Positions 28,595 to 36,034 of a stretch of 64,000 nt of DNA are shown piece after piece (positions within the stretch are counted from its first letter, which is position 1; every line of letters begins with the position of its first letter). Source of the DNA: Paenibacillus lemnae (GTDB taxonomy: Bacteria > Bacillota > Bacilli > Paenibacillales > Paenibacillaceae); NCBI RefSeq assembly GCF_012933385.1, contig NZ_JABBPN010000004.1:124001-188000 (forward strand). Direction: 5' to 3'. The notes beneath the pieces were generated by a model. The model saw only the letters and a list, made by a program, of their open reading frames with translations, searched no databases and had not been told where the DNA came from. Made by a program: the position numbers and the translations under genes.

Positions 28595-29269
28595 TCACAT
28601 CAATTCAAAACTTAATATGGATCCTATAAATTCATATTTGTACACTTTACCTGAACTGCCGGATGAAATAGGGCGGAGTCTCCCTTTGCTTACCAACTCT
28701 CGGCAGTACTTGATGACCGTTTGCTTATGAAGATTCAAATCGACTGCCGCTTCCACAGGTCTTACGATTCGATTATGACATGCTGCATAACGTATCAACA
28801 ATTGTTCAATTTTGCCGAACGATTGTAGTAGAGGCTTGCCAGATATTAAATATGGTGCCAGCATATTACGTAGAATCGATTGAATAAACGAAGGATTTTC
28901 TTTCATCTCATCAAGTGAAATGGATATGACGTGGCATTGCTGAGACTGGAGAAACAATGCTCGATTTAGATCCATCCGATATTTTGTTCGGTCTTTGCCG
29001 TGCGATCCAAAATCCATAATCTCGAATGCAAAGCGAAGCGCTCCCATAATCCACATGAAATCCACAAAATATGACCGTCCACGCCAATCCAACACCTCGT
29101 ACTCTGGATGCAAATCACGAAAATGCCCCATCAGTGGCCACCAGACCTTTTCTGCAAACAGTTGGTTCCCATAACCATGCCCCCGCTTCAATGCATCTTT
29201 ACGCTCTCCCGTACGACGACTGGAATGCCAGTGGATCCAGTTAGCATGTTCAGTTTCAAAACTCATCAT
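28595..29269 (-). CDS. Uncharacterised protein: possible DUF559/PD-(D/E)XK-like fold plus winged-helix C-terminus
   Basis: The 224-residue product has no signal or membrane segment. Residues about 55-125 (VLDWRGRSYFVDFMW, FAFEIMDFGSHGKDR, RALFLQSQQCHVISI) follow the DUF559/VSR-like pattern of spaced Asp, Glu-x-x-Asp and a C-terminal strand. The catalytic Lys or Gln after the Glu is not clear, so activity is doubtful. Residues about 160-224 look like a winged helix (RPVEAAVDLNLHKQTVIKYCRELVSKGRL), hence DNA binding. AGGAGG gives the start at 29269. The upstream 260 bp carry a terminator-like leader hairpin and four evenly spaced palindromes, so it probably controls its own gene. Function is unknown. 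Confidence 0.65.
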   Translation of the reverse strand: MMSFETEHANWIHWHSSRRTGERKDALKRGHGYGNQLFAEKVWWPLMGHFRDLHPEYEVLDWRGRSYFVDFMWIMGALRFAFEIMDFGSHGKDRTKYRMDLNRALFLQSQQCHVISISLDEMKENPSFIQSILRNMLAPYLISGKPLLQSFGKIEQLLIRYAACHNRIVRPVEAAVDLNLHKQTVIKYCRELVSKGRLRPISSGSSGKVYKYEFIGSILSFELM

Positions 29270-29290
29270 CTTCGCCTCCTTTTGAATATA

Positions 29291-29331
29291 AAAAAGCCCG
29301 ATCCTTCCTGCTCAGGCAGAAATGATCGGGG
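29291..29331 (-). terminator. Terminator-like hairpin in the leader of the winged-helix gene (possible attenuator)
   Basis: On the minus strand CCCGATC pairs with GATCGGG around an inner CTGC-CTGA-GCAG hairpin, followed by CTTTTTT. It lies 22-62 bp upstream of the start codon at 29269, before the ribosome site, and no coding gene lies between it and the tRNA. It would stop transcripts before the gene unless antagonised. Confidence 0.65.
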
Positions 29332-29353
29332 CGTGCTTCGCCACATCGTTTAT

Positions 29354-29528
29354 TTGTATGATTTATCATACAATATTTTAACTAATTATAGTAATCGAAG
29401 TTAATTGTACGATTTGTCGTACAATTAACTTCGATTTACCTTTGAAACCTCTAATTTTGTACGATGATTCGTACAAAAACGGACGAATTCACTAAATGAT
29501 GACTTGTTTTGTATGATGAATCGTACAA
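29354..29528. repeat. Array of four 20-bp palindromes with 51-52 bp period
   Basis: Copies are at 29354-29373 (TTGTATGATTTATCATACAA), 29405-29424 (TTGTACGATTTGTCGTACAA), 29457-29476 (TTGTACGATGATTCGTACAA) and 29509-29528 (TTGTATGATGAATCGTACAA). Start-to-start distances are 51, 52 and 52 bp, about five helical turns. In copies 1 and 2 a C-to-T change in one arm is matched by G-to-A in the other, keeping symmetry. Copy 2 extends to 20-bp arms (29393-29412 with 29417-29436). The 31-32 bp spacers are unrelated to each other. The array lies upstream of the winged-helix gene and is best read as operators; RNA hairpins are the alternative. Confidence 0.8.
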
Positions 29529-29534
29529 AACACA

Positions 29535-29562
29535 ATAATACATTGACACGGAGTGCGTTCAA
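29535..29562 (-). promoter_or_regulatory. Possible promoter at the upstream end of the palindrome array
   Basis: The minus strand has TTGAAC (29557-29562), a 16-bp spacer and TATTAT (29535-29540); initiation would fall on palindrome copy 4. A second perfect -10 (TATAAT, 29385-29390) lies between copies 2 and 1 with no clear -35. Confidence 0.4.
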
Positions 29563-29594
29563 TAAGAAAAAGCGCTCACCATCCCTGCAACATA

Positions 29595-29619
29595 TAAAAA
29601 AACAGCCTAATATAGGCTG
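29595..29619 (-). terminator. Terminator of the tRNA-Ala transcript
   Basis: The stem CAGCCTA / TAGGCTG (3-nt loop) is followed on the minus strand by seven T, 19 bp past the tRNA 3' end. Confidence 0.75.
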
Positions 29620-29637
29620 AAAGTTCAATAACATGTA

Positions 29638-29710
29638 TGGAGCCTAGGGGGATCGAACCCCTGACCTCATCGCTGCCAGCGATGCGCTCTCCCAGCTGAG
29701 CTAAGGCCCC
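29638..29710 (-). tRNA. tRNA-Ala, anticodon GGC
   Basis: The 73-nt minus-strand cloverleaf has acceptor GGGGCCT/AGGCTCC, including the G3:U70 alanine identity pair. The D-arm is GCTC..GAGC and the anticodon stem CATCG/CGATG has loop CTGGCAG. The T-arm AGGGG/CCCCT carries TTCGATC, and the discriminator is A. CCA is not encoded. Confidence 0.96.
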
Positions 29711-29990
29711 GAATTTTTATAATTATGGGATTTCGAACTAAGTAACATTGTTGCTGTAGCATAACGACTCGCAGCATTCAGTTCACAGCATCCATTACAT
29801 TGAGCTAATTAGCCCGTTCAAAACAGTACTCTAATAATGTATCATGTCATCTTTAAGTTTGCAACTACTTTTTTTCAAAAATTATTTCTTCAAGCCCCCT
29901 TCATTTCGTATTTCCTGAAAAAAGGGTAAAATAGACGGTATGGGCATAATTGAGTATGCCAAAGCCATCCACATCAAGGAGGATCATTAC

Positions 29991-31352
29991 ATGAGCGCTG
30001 ATTATAAAGCATATTTTGCCGAACACCGTGAGCAACATCTGAACGAATTGAAGGAGTGGTTGTCCATTCCGAGCATCTCCGCTATATCTGAACATAAAGA
30101 AGATGTCGCAAAAGCCGCAGATTGGCTTGCAGAGAAATTGAACGCCGCAGGCCTGGAGCATGTGGAGATTCATCAGACAGCGGGTCATCCGATCATCACT
30201 GCGGATTATCTACATGCCGGGGGCAAGCCGACCGTATTGATTTACGGCCATTATGACGTGCAGCCTGTGGACCCGCTTCATCTATGGCAGACGCCGCCGT
30301 TTGAGCCAGAAATTCGTGACGGCAAGCTGTACGCGCGCGGAGCAACGGACGATAAAGGGCAGCTGTTCCTTCATGTAAAAGCCGTTGAAGCTATTCTGAA
30401 GCAGGAGAAATCACTGCCCGTCAACGTGAAATTCTGCATCGAAGGGGAAGAAGAGGTATCCAGCCCGAACCTGCCGCTCTATCTGGAGCAGCATAAAGAC
30501 AAGCTGGCGGCTGATGCTATCCTCATCTCCGACACCTCCCTGCTCGCTCCGGGCAAGCCAGCGATTTCGACAGGACTCCGCGGACTCTGCTCGCTTGAGC
30601 TGACGCTGGAAACGGCGAACACAGACCTTCACTCCGGTACATATGGCGGCGGTGTGCCGAATGCACTCCATGCTATCGTTGAACTCCTGTCTTCCCTTCA
30701 TGACAAGCAAGGACGGGTAAGTGTTGAGGGCTTCTATGACGGTGTACAGGAACTGTCACCGGAAATGCGGGAAGAATTTGCGAAGCAGCAGTTTGATGAA
30801 GAGCAGCTGAAGGATTCGCTCGGACTCGATTCTCTGTACGGCGAAGAAGGCTTCTCGTTTGTGGAACGCGTCGGCGCTCGTCCGACACTGGAACTGAACG
30901 GCGTATACGGCGGTTTTCAGGGTGAAGGCAGCAAGACGGTAATTCCAAAAGAAGCGCATGCCAAGATTACCTGCCGTCTGGTCGCAGACCAGGATCCGCA
31001 GGCCGTGCTGAATGCGATCGAGAAGCATCTGAAGGCACACACGCCACCCGGTGCGAAGCTTACATTCAAGCCCAAGGAGAAAGCTTTCGCCTTCAACGTG
31101 GACCCTTCCCATCCGCTGCTGCAGAAAGCTGCAGATGCCTTCAAAGAAGTTTATGGCACCCGGGCACTGTTCACCAAAGACGGCGGCTCCATTCCGATCG
31201 TCGAGAAGCTGTCCAGCACGCTGAACGCACCTGCAGTCATGATGGGCTTTGGTCTGCCGGATGAAAATCTGCATGCACCGAATGAGCATTTCAACTTGGA
31301 GAACTTTGATTTGGGGCTGCTCACTATTGTGGAATACCTGAAGCTGGTCTAA
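29991..31352 (+). CDS. M20-family dipeptidase/metallopeptidase
   Basis: The 453-residue cytoplasmic zinc peptidase has the first metal motif LIYGHYDVQPVDP (about residue 75), RGATDDKG with the bridging Asp, and FCIEGEEEVSSP with the catalytic Glu pair. A dimerisation (lid) domain follows, then a C-terminal metal-binding His (NLHAPNEHF). It hydrolyses dipeptides or similar small substrates. AAGGAGG 8 bp upstream fixes the start at 29991, although the frame is open 17 codons further. It is one of only two plus-strand genes here, stands alone, and converges on the anti-sigma gene across a shared terminator. Confidence 0.92.
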   Translation: MSADYKAYFAEHREQHLNELKEWLSIPSISAISEHKEDVAKAADWLAEKLNAAGLEHVEIHQTAGHPIITADYLHAGGKPTVLIYGHYDVQPVDPLHLWQTPPFEPEIRDGKLYARGATDDKGQLFLHVKAVEAILKQEKSLPVNVKFCIEGEEEVSSPNLPLYLEQHKDKLAADAILISDTSLLAPGKPAISTGLRGLCSLELTLETANTDLHSGTYGGGVPNALHAIVELLSSLHDKQGRVSVEGFYDGVQELSPEMREEFAKQQFDEEQLKDSLGLDSLYGEEGFSFVERVGARPTLELNGVYGGFQGEGSKTVIPKEAHAKITCRLVADQDPQAVLNAIEKHLKAHTPPGAKLTFKPKEKAFAFNVDPSHPLLQKAADAFKEVYGTRALFTKDGGSIPIVEKLSSTLNAPAVMMGFGLPDENLHAPNEHFNLENFDLGLLTIVEYLKLV

Positions 31353-31388
31353 ACCATTTGGAGGTACAACGTTGAGTCAGGCCTTTAA

Positions 31389-31458
31389 CAGGTGTCTTGG
31401 GTGGGCGGATCTTAGGCAAGGTCTTTAACAAGACACCTGGCACCTTAGCCAAGGATCT
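31389..31458. repeat. Interleaved inverted repeats after the peptidase gene
   Basis: CAGGTGTCTTG (31389-31399) pairs perfectly with CAAGACACCTG (31429-31439). CTTTAACA occurs twice (in 31383-31390 and 31423-31430). GATCTTAGGCAAGG is partly complementary to CCTTAGCCAAGGATC just downstream. Non-coding, role unknown. Confidence 0.5.
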
Positions 31459-31497
31459 GCAACCGATCAGAGTCACCATCACGCCGCATGCAGCACA

Positions 31498-31539
31498 AAA
31501 CAAGCTCTTTTCCCTCCTATGGGGGAAAAGAGCTTGTTT
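31498..31539. terminator. Bidirectional terminator between peptidase and anti-sigma genes
   Basis: A 17-bp perfect stem (AAACAAGCTCTTTTCCC and its complement) sits between the two convergent genes, with A/T-rich ends on both sides. Confidence 0.85.
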
Positions 31540-31544
31540 GCTGT

Positions 31545-32564
31545 TTATTTCATGACTTCCCAGAATGCCGAAAAACTCGCCTCATCCAACTGTAACAACA
31601 CCGGTACCATGCCGTAATTCACGTAACCGCCATTTTTGAACAGCCGCAGCTGAACGGTCGTGCCATCTTCCAAAGTAATATAAACAAACCTTTGAACATC
31701 ACCTTCAGCCAAATAGATATCCTGATCAGCCAATGCTTCCTCAGCCACCGGCTTTGCAGTGTACAAGGCATCCAGGAAGCTTGCGACAGCACTTTCATCT
31801 GCCTCCAGCGTCTGCTTGTTGCCTTCGCCCATATTCCAGCTATCATACGACTCCCACTGAACCGATGCCACATTCCCCTGCATGTGCAGCGGGCCAATCA
31901 GGTCTTCACCGCTTGCAACTGTAATCCCGTTTAAATGCTCATACAATTCCGCAAAAACCTGACCGTCGATCTCAGTATAAGACATGATCCGGAATCCGGG
32001 ATCGTACCCGTTCACGGCATAAATGTCCGCCTCTCCAATGGTAGAAGCAAGCTCTGTATAATCCTCTTCCTTGCTCCATTCCGTGATACCTGCCCTCGTG
32101 CGTCCAAGCTTATCACCCAGCAGTTCCTTCGCGGTTTCAGGACTCAGTGTTGTGCGCGACTGTGTATAGATTTGCCCCTGATAAACAACAAGTCCGATCA
32201 TTTTTGCCTGAACACCACTGTCTTCCTTGGGCAGCTCGATCGCCGGAATCGTTACAGCTTCATTACTCCCGGAGGGCTCCACATTTTGCTGCTCCGTCCC
32301 TGACGGACTGACCTGAACCGGCTCTGCCAGGTTAACAGGCTGTTGTCCGCCCAAGCTGTTCATCAGCACCACGACCAGCCCGAGTGCGAACGCCCCACCA
32401 AGTGCCACCGTTACGATAGGCATTCTGTTTCTGTTACCTTTCTTTATAAGACCTGCCCCTGTATTACTGTTACTTTGTCCCATAACGCTCTTCACCATCC
32501 GTTCTTCAAATGTAGAATCTGGTTCCACTCTATCCATCAGCTGCTTGTATTCTTTATGTGTCAT
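31545..32564 (-). CDS. Membrane anti-sigma factor (cognate to adjacent ECF sigma)
   Basis: The 339-residue product has a cytoplasmic N-terminus of about 48 residues (MTHKEYKQLMDRVEPDSTFEERMVKSV), one membrane segment at about 50-68 (VTVALGGAFALGLVVVLM) and a large extracellular domain. This is the layout of anti-sigma factors that hold an ECF sigma at the membrane and release it on an external signal. Its start overlaps the sigma gene stop by 4 bp, so the two are translationally coupled. The extracellular domain is not one I recognise. There is no zinc-binding HxxxCxxC motif in the N-terminus. Confidence 0.78.
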   Translation of the reverse strand: MTHKEYKQLMDRVEPDSTFEERMVKSVMGQSNSNTGAGLIKKGNRNRMPIVTVALGGAFALGLVVVLMNSLGGQQPVNLAEPVQVSPSGTEQQNVEPSGSNEAVTIPAIELPKEDSGVQAKMIGLVVYQGQIYTQSRTTLSPETAKELLGDKLGRTRAGITEWSKEEDYTELASTIGEADIYAVNGYDPGFRIMSYTEIDGQVFAELYEHLNGITVASGEDLIGPLHMQGNVASVQWESYDSWNMGEGNKQTLEADESAVASFLDALYTAKPVAEEALADQDIYLAEGDVQRFVYITLEDGTTVQLRLFKNGGYVNYGMVPVLLQLDEASFSAFWEVMK

Positions 32565-33052
32565 GCTTCCATCACCCCTTCAAGGTCCATCTTCAGCAGC
32601 TTTCTTCCTCGTGCCAGCCGCATTTTAACCGCCGATTGACTGATCTGCACAATATCCGCAATCTGTCTGACGGAATAGCCTTCATAATAAAATAAATGGA
32701 TGACCGTCTTGTACTTAAAGGGAAGCCCCAGCACATGTTCCATCAAGGACCGTTCCTCAGGATGGTAAAAATAGTCCTCTAGAGCGTCCATGATCACCAC
32801 ACGGCTCTTCCACAGACTGCGGCGCATATTTTTACAATGGTTGATCAATACCCGAATCAGCCAGGCCTTGACATGCTCCTGATCTTGAAATCCCTGCTCC
32901 TGCTTCATTAGTTTGATGAACGTTTCTTGTATCGCTTCTTCGGCATCTTCTTTGCTGCCAAGATGAATCATAGCGATTTTAAACAGCATTTTCCCGTAAT
33001 TCTGTACTGCCTGGGTAATATCTTCGCCCGGCCGGAGCGATCGACTTTGCAT
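32561..33052 (-). CDS. ECF-type RNA polymerase sigma factor
   Basis: The 163-residue sigma-70-family product has region 2 at about 20-85 (MLFKIAMIHLGSKEDAEEAIQETFIKL, AWLIRVLINHCKNM) and region 4 at about 105-155 (YYEGYSVRQIADIVQISQSAVKMRLARGRKLL). It lacks regions 1 and 3, as usual for ECF factors. AAGGAGGT precedes the ATG. ECF sigmas often transcribe their own operon; the upstream sequence holds ATAAC and CGTC about 17 bp apart, a weak candidate. The signal and regulon are unknown. Confidence 0.9.
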   Translation of the reverse strand: MQSRSLRPGEDITQAVQNYGKMLFKIAMIHLGSKEDAEEAIQETFIKLMKQEQGFQDQEHVKAWLIRVLINHCKNMRRSLWKSRVVIMDALEDYFYHPEERSLMEHVLGLPFKYKTVIHLFYYEGYSVRQIADIVQISQSAVKMRLARGRKLLKMDLEGVMEA

Positions 33053-33132
33053 CCTGCACTGACCTCCTTTACCTTAAACACAATGTTGGACGCGTTTTGG
33101 TCACAAAAAGTTATATCTTTCCACAAAAAAAA

Positions 33133-33149
33133 TCCTCCACACAGGAGGA
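33133..33149 (-). terminator. Terminator after nrdR
   Basis: The stem TCCTCC/GGAGGA with a 5-nt loop is followed on the minus strand by eight T, 14 bp past the nrdR stop. Confidence 0.75.
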
Positions 33150-33162
33150 CTCTTCAAATCAT

Positions 33163-33639
33163 TTAGGACTGACTGCCAGGCATTTGATCTTTGGACAGCA
33201 GGCTCTTCAGTTCTTTCATAAACATATTAATATCTTTGAACTGGCGGTACACGGAAGCAAAACGGACATAAGCGACTTCATCCACAGCATACAGCTGTTC
33301 CATTAGAAGCTCACCGATTTCGTTGCTCTCCACTTCGGCCGCAGCCGTGTTTCGCAGTGACTTCTCCACTTCAGAAACCATCAAATCCAGCTGATCTGCC
33401 GAGACAGGCCTTTTCTCACAAGCTCGGATCAAGCCGCGGAGAACCTTCTCCCTGCTGAACTCTTCCCGGCTGCCATCCTTCTTAATAACCATAAGCGGCG
33501 TCTCTTCCACCATTTCAAAGGTTGTAAAACGGCGGCTGCACTGCTCACACTCCCGGCGCCTGCGGATGGATTTATTCTCATTCGCAGGCCGTGAATCCAG
33601 CACTTTCGTTCCTGCAAAACCGCAGTAAGGACATTTCAT
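33163..33639 (-). CDS. nrdR: Transcriptional repressor NrdR of ribonucleotide reductase genes
   Basis: The 158-residue product has an N-terminal zinc ribbon with Cys3, Cys6, Cys31 and Cys34 (MKCPYCG .. CEQC), a basic stretch, and an ATP-cone domain at about 47-137 that reads the ATP/dATP ratio. The start at 33639 is the family start with GGAAGTG upstream; the frame runs on another 27 codons that do not match the family. In Bacillus the gene lies in the same chromosomal neighbourhood downstream of coaE. Confidence 0.95.
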   Translation of the reverse strand: MKCPYCGFAGTKVLDSRPANENKSIRRRRECEQCSRRFTTFEMVEETPLMVIKKDGSREEFSREKVLRGLIRACEKRPVSADQLDLMVSEVEKSLRNTAAAEVESNEIGELLMEQLYAVDEVAYVRFASVYRQFKDINMFMKELKSLLSKDQMPGSQS

Positions 33640-33694
33640 ATGCTGATCACTTCCTTTCGATTTAACTTTTCCATAAAATGCATGTCCGTTAAAG

Positions 33695-33724
33695 TTATGA
33701 AGATTGTAATTTCGAGACATAATA
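33695..33724 (+). promoter_or_regulatory. Possible sigma-G promoter of the SASP gene
   Basis: TTATG (33695-33699), an 18-bp spacer and CATAATA (33718-33724) approximate the forespore sigma-G pattern GHATR-N18-CATNHTA, 30 bp before the SASP start. The -10 fits well, the -35 less so. Confidence 0.5.
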
Positions 33725-33753
33725 CTTTTACCAACTCAAGGAGGTGAACATCA

Positions 33754-33984
33754 ATGGGACAAGGTAACAGAAACAGCAGCAACAACCTGGTAGTGCCACG
33801 TGCTACAGGTGCTCTTGAGCAAATGAAATACGAGGTTGCTCAAGAACTGGGCATCAGCATTCCACAAGACGGATACCAAGGTAACATGACTTCTTACGAG
33901 AACGGTTCGATCGGGGGATACATTACCAAGCGTTTGGTAACCCTGGCTGAGCAGCAATTGGCTGGTCAATTTTCCGGTCAATAA
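33754..33984 (+). CDS. Alpha/beta-type small acid-soluble spore protein
   Basis: The 76-residue product is a DNA-coating spore protein. It has the N-terminal region with the GPR protease site (KYEVAQELGI), the conserved GNMTSYENGSIGGYITKRLV helix and a Gln-rich end. It saturates spore DNA, protecting it from UV and heat, and is degraded at germination. The AAGGAGGTG ribosome site is excellent. It is divergent from nrdR, on the plus strand, with a sigma-G-like promoter and its own strong terminator. Confidence 0.95.
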   Translation: MGQGNRNSSNNLVVPRATGALEQMKYEVAQELGISIPQDGYQGNMTSYENGSIGGYITKRLVTLAEQQLAGQFSGQ

Positions 33985-34003
33985 TTGATTCTTTATCTCA
34001 TAA

Positions 34004-34043
34004 AGAGTGTTAGACAGGCTTGTGAAAGCCTGTCCAGCACTCT
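34004..34043 (+). terminator. Terminator after the SASP gene
   Basis: A 17-bp stem with two mismatches (AGAGTG..GACAGGCT with AGCCTGTC..CACTCT) is followed by TTTTTT. It may also end the convergent transglycosylase transcript. Confidence 0.85.
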
Positions 34044-34068
34044 TTTTTGCTGTCATGAAATCCAAATA

Positions 34069-34632
34069 TCAAAAATGATCGTACACATCATTGTACTGAT
34101 TGTAATAATAGATCACCCGCTGCACATAGTGCCGGGTTTCACCTATAGGAATGTTTCTTACATCTTCATAACTCCCGTCCCAAAGCCCTTTTTTAATCCA
34201 GCTTCTTACATTTCCCGGACCCGCATTGTACGCGGCAATGGCGGCAATCGGATTCCCGTCCATCTCTTCATGCAGCTTCTTGATATACCAGGTCCCAAGC
34301 TGAATATTGGCACTTGCTTCATGCTTGACATCATCCAGCGTAACCGCAGGCAGCTTCGCCATTTCCATCGCCCAGTTTGCGGTATCCGGCATCAGCTGCA
34401 TGATTCCAAGTGCACCTCTTTTGGATTCCTTGCCTGGCTTGTAGTTCGTCTCTACTCGAATGATGGAAGCCACCAGAAAAGGGTCCACTTCATAATAAGA
34501 TGCATGCTCCCGGATTTGATCTTTATAATAGATCGGATAAAGCCAGGTCATCCAGTGGCTGCTGAGAAACAAAACCGCAATGAATGATAACAGGACCGGC
34601 AGCAGCACTCTTTTTTTCTTGAGCCAGATCAT
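34069..34632 (-). CDS. Membrane-anchored lytic transglycosylase (SLT domain)
   Basis: The 187-residue product has an N-terminal membrane anchor (VLLPVLLSFIAVLFLS) followed by an SLT domain. The catalytic Glu is in IIRVETNYKP; the motifs RGALGIMQLMPDTANW, ANIQLGTWYI and AAYNAGPGNVRSWI match Slt70-type lysozyme folds. It cuts peptidoglycan glycan strands outside the membrane. The start at 34632 makes an ATGA overlap with the coaE stop; an ATG 21 bp upstream at 34653 is the alternative. It sits last in the polA-mutM-ytaF-coaE run. Confidence 0.88.
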   Translation of the reverse strand: MIWLKKKRVLLPVLLSFIAVLFLSSHWMTWLYPIYYKDQIREHASYYEVDPFLVASIIRVETNYKPGKESKRGALGIMQLMPDTANWAMEMAKLPAVTLDDVKHEASANIQLGTWYIKKLHEEMDGNPIAAIAAYNAGPGNVRSWIKKGLWDGSYEDVRNIPIGETRHYVQRVIYYYNQYNDVYDHF

Positions 34633-35225
34633 CGTCCGCTCATCCTGTTCCACAGCTTGTCCACTTGAGATTGTGAATCGTCCAGACTGCCGCTGTTATC
34701 AATGACAACATCCGCAAGTTTCTTCTTCTCCTCAATGTCCATTTGACTGTTAACCCGGGATTCTGCTTGTTCCAGACTCAGCCCGTCACGCTTCATCAGC
34801 CTGTCCAGTTGTAGTGTCCTAGGTACATACACAAGTACGGTCTGATCATACAGTGCTTGAAGATTGGACTCGAACAATAACGGGATATCCACAACGATGA
34901 GCCGGTCCGGACTCTTCTGTTCGTGTTCTTCGATTTGTCTTTTGATTTCTCCTCGAATGGCCGGGTGTGTGATTCCATTTAACACAAGCCGTTCCTGCGG
35001 CTCATTAAATACAATCTCCCCCAGCCGCTTGCGGTCCAGATGCCCGTCAGGCAGAAGAATTCCGGATCCGAAATGAGCCGCCACTTCTGCCAGAACCGGA
35101 TGTCCCGGGAGCATGACCTCCCGGGCGATCACATCGGCATCCACCAGCAGCGCGCCCTTTCGGAGAAACATGGAGGACACGGTGCTTTTGCCGGTTGCAA
35201 TTCCTCCGGTTAAACCGATATTCAT
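34629..35225 (-). CDS. coaE: Dephospho-CoA kinase
   Basis: The 198-residue product has P-loop GLTGGIATGKST at residues 4-15, the conserved VDADVIAREV and a C-terminal basic region. It phosphorylates dephospho-CoA to CoA, the last step of CoA synthesis, in the cytoplasm. GAGGTG precedes the ATG. It lies 9 bp after ytaF, as in Bacillus. Confidence 0.95.
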   Translation of the reverse strand: MNIGLTGGIATGKSTVSSMFLRKGALLVDADVIAREVMLPGHPVLAEVAAHFGSGILLPDGHLDRKRLGEIVFNEPQERLVLNGITHPAIRGEIKRQIEEHEQKSPDRLIVVDIPLLFESNLQALYDQTVLVYVPRTLQLDRLMKRDGLSLEQAESRVNSQMDIEEKKKLADVVIDNSGSLDDSQSQVDKLWNRMSGR

Positions 35226-35234
35226 GAATTCACC

Positions 35235-35918
35235 TCATAACAACTTCATTATTCCCATCCCTATTAACAACAACGCCGGCATGAGAGAAATAAACCGGAT
35301 GCCTCGAGCGGAGGCAGCCTTAAATCCCGTCTTCATACCAAGAATCAGAAACATACCGCAAAAGAACGCCGAGATACCGGATGTCAGCCAAGGAGAAAGC
35401 CCCATCATTGCTGCACCCAGTCCGGCACCAAAGGCATCCAGAGAGAGGGCTATGCCCAGCAGCATCGCCTCCCAGGCCGAGATGCTTCCTGAACGATCCA
35501 AATCTGCTCGTGAAGGACTCTTCAATATCTGGATCACCAGTCCCAGCTTGCGGATTTCGAGTGTAAACACCCTTTCATTCTTGGCGATGTGTAACTCGCT
35601 CTTTTCTTCCTGCACATCCTCATCTGGTTCAATATCCTCTGTGCCTCTGCCGATCAGCCCCTGAATCAAGGACCACCCTCCTAAAAGAATAAGGATAAGT
35701 GCTCCCAGAAAAGAAGCGGAATCCGGGGATAAAACCCCTTCTAACAGAGAACCGGCCTGCATGGAAATACACAGTACCAGACCGGAGCACATTGAAATGA
35801 TCAAAACAGACAGCAGTGGAATTCTGGTTTTACGTATGCCATATGTAATGCCGGCCCCGAATCCGTCCAAACTCAAAGCCAGGGCCAGCACTACAGGTGT
35901 TAAAACAAGACCGAGCAC
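35235..35918 (-). CDS. ytaF: Sporulation membrane protein YtaF (MntP-like fold)
   Basis: The 227-residue polytopic membrane protein has two halves sharing the motif LALSLDGFGAG (residues 9-19) and ALSLDAFGAG, typical of the YtaF/MntP family. An acidic cytoplasmic linker (DIEPDEDVQEEKSE) separates them. Bacillus ytaF is a sporulation-expressed membrane protein of unclear function. The start is a GTG at 35916-35918, fixed by GGAGGAGG seven bases upstream; the same frame runs on into the mutM gene, which is not expected to be coding. Confidence 0.88.
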   Translation of the reverse strand: MLGLVLTPVVLALALSLDGFGAGITYGIRKTRIPLLSVLIISMCSGLVLCISMQAGSLLEGVLSPDSASFLGALILILLGGWSLIQGLIGRGTEDIEPDEDVQEEKSELHIAKNERVFTLEIRKLGLVIQILKSPSRADLDRSGSISAWEAMLLGIALSLDAFGAGLGAAMMGLSPWLTSGISAFFCGMFLILGMKTGFKAASARGIRFISLMPALLLIGMGIMKLL

Positions 35919-36034
35919 CCATATACCTCCTCCGGCCCGACTGTCAGACGATACATTTCGAACATAGCGAGAATGTATCCTGCTCGGGCTGATTTCCCCA
36001 TAATATATGGGCTCAGGAGGAGATGGGTGCACGC

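Noticed and set aside
29354..29528. CRISPR-like reading of the four regular repeats with about 31-bp spacers
   Set aside because: Repeats are only 20 bp, are full palindromes with variable centres, number four, and have no cas genes nearby; operators or RNA hairpins fit better.
29425..29634. 69-codon minus-strand reading frame over the palindromes
   Set aside because: Covers the repeat array and tRNA terminator, with no ribosome site.
29638..29710. tRNA-Ala as integration site for an element carrying the winged-helix gene
   Set aside because: No direct repeat of the tRNA 3' end was seen on the left side, and there is no integrase gene.
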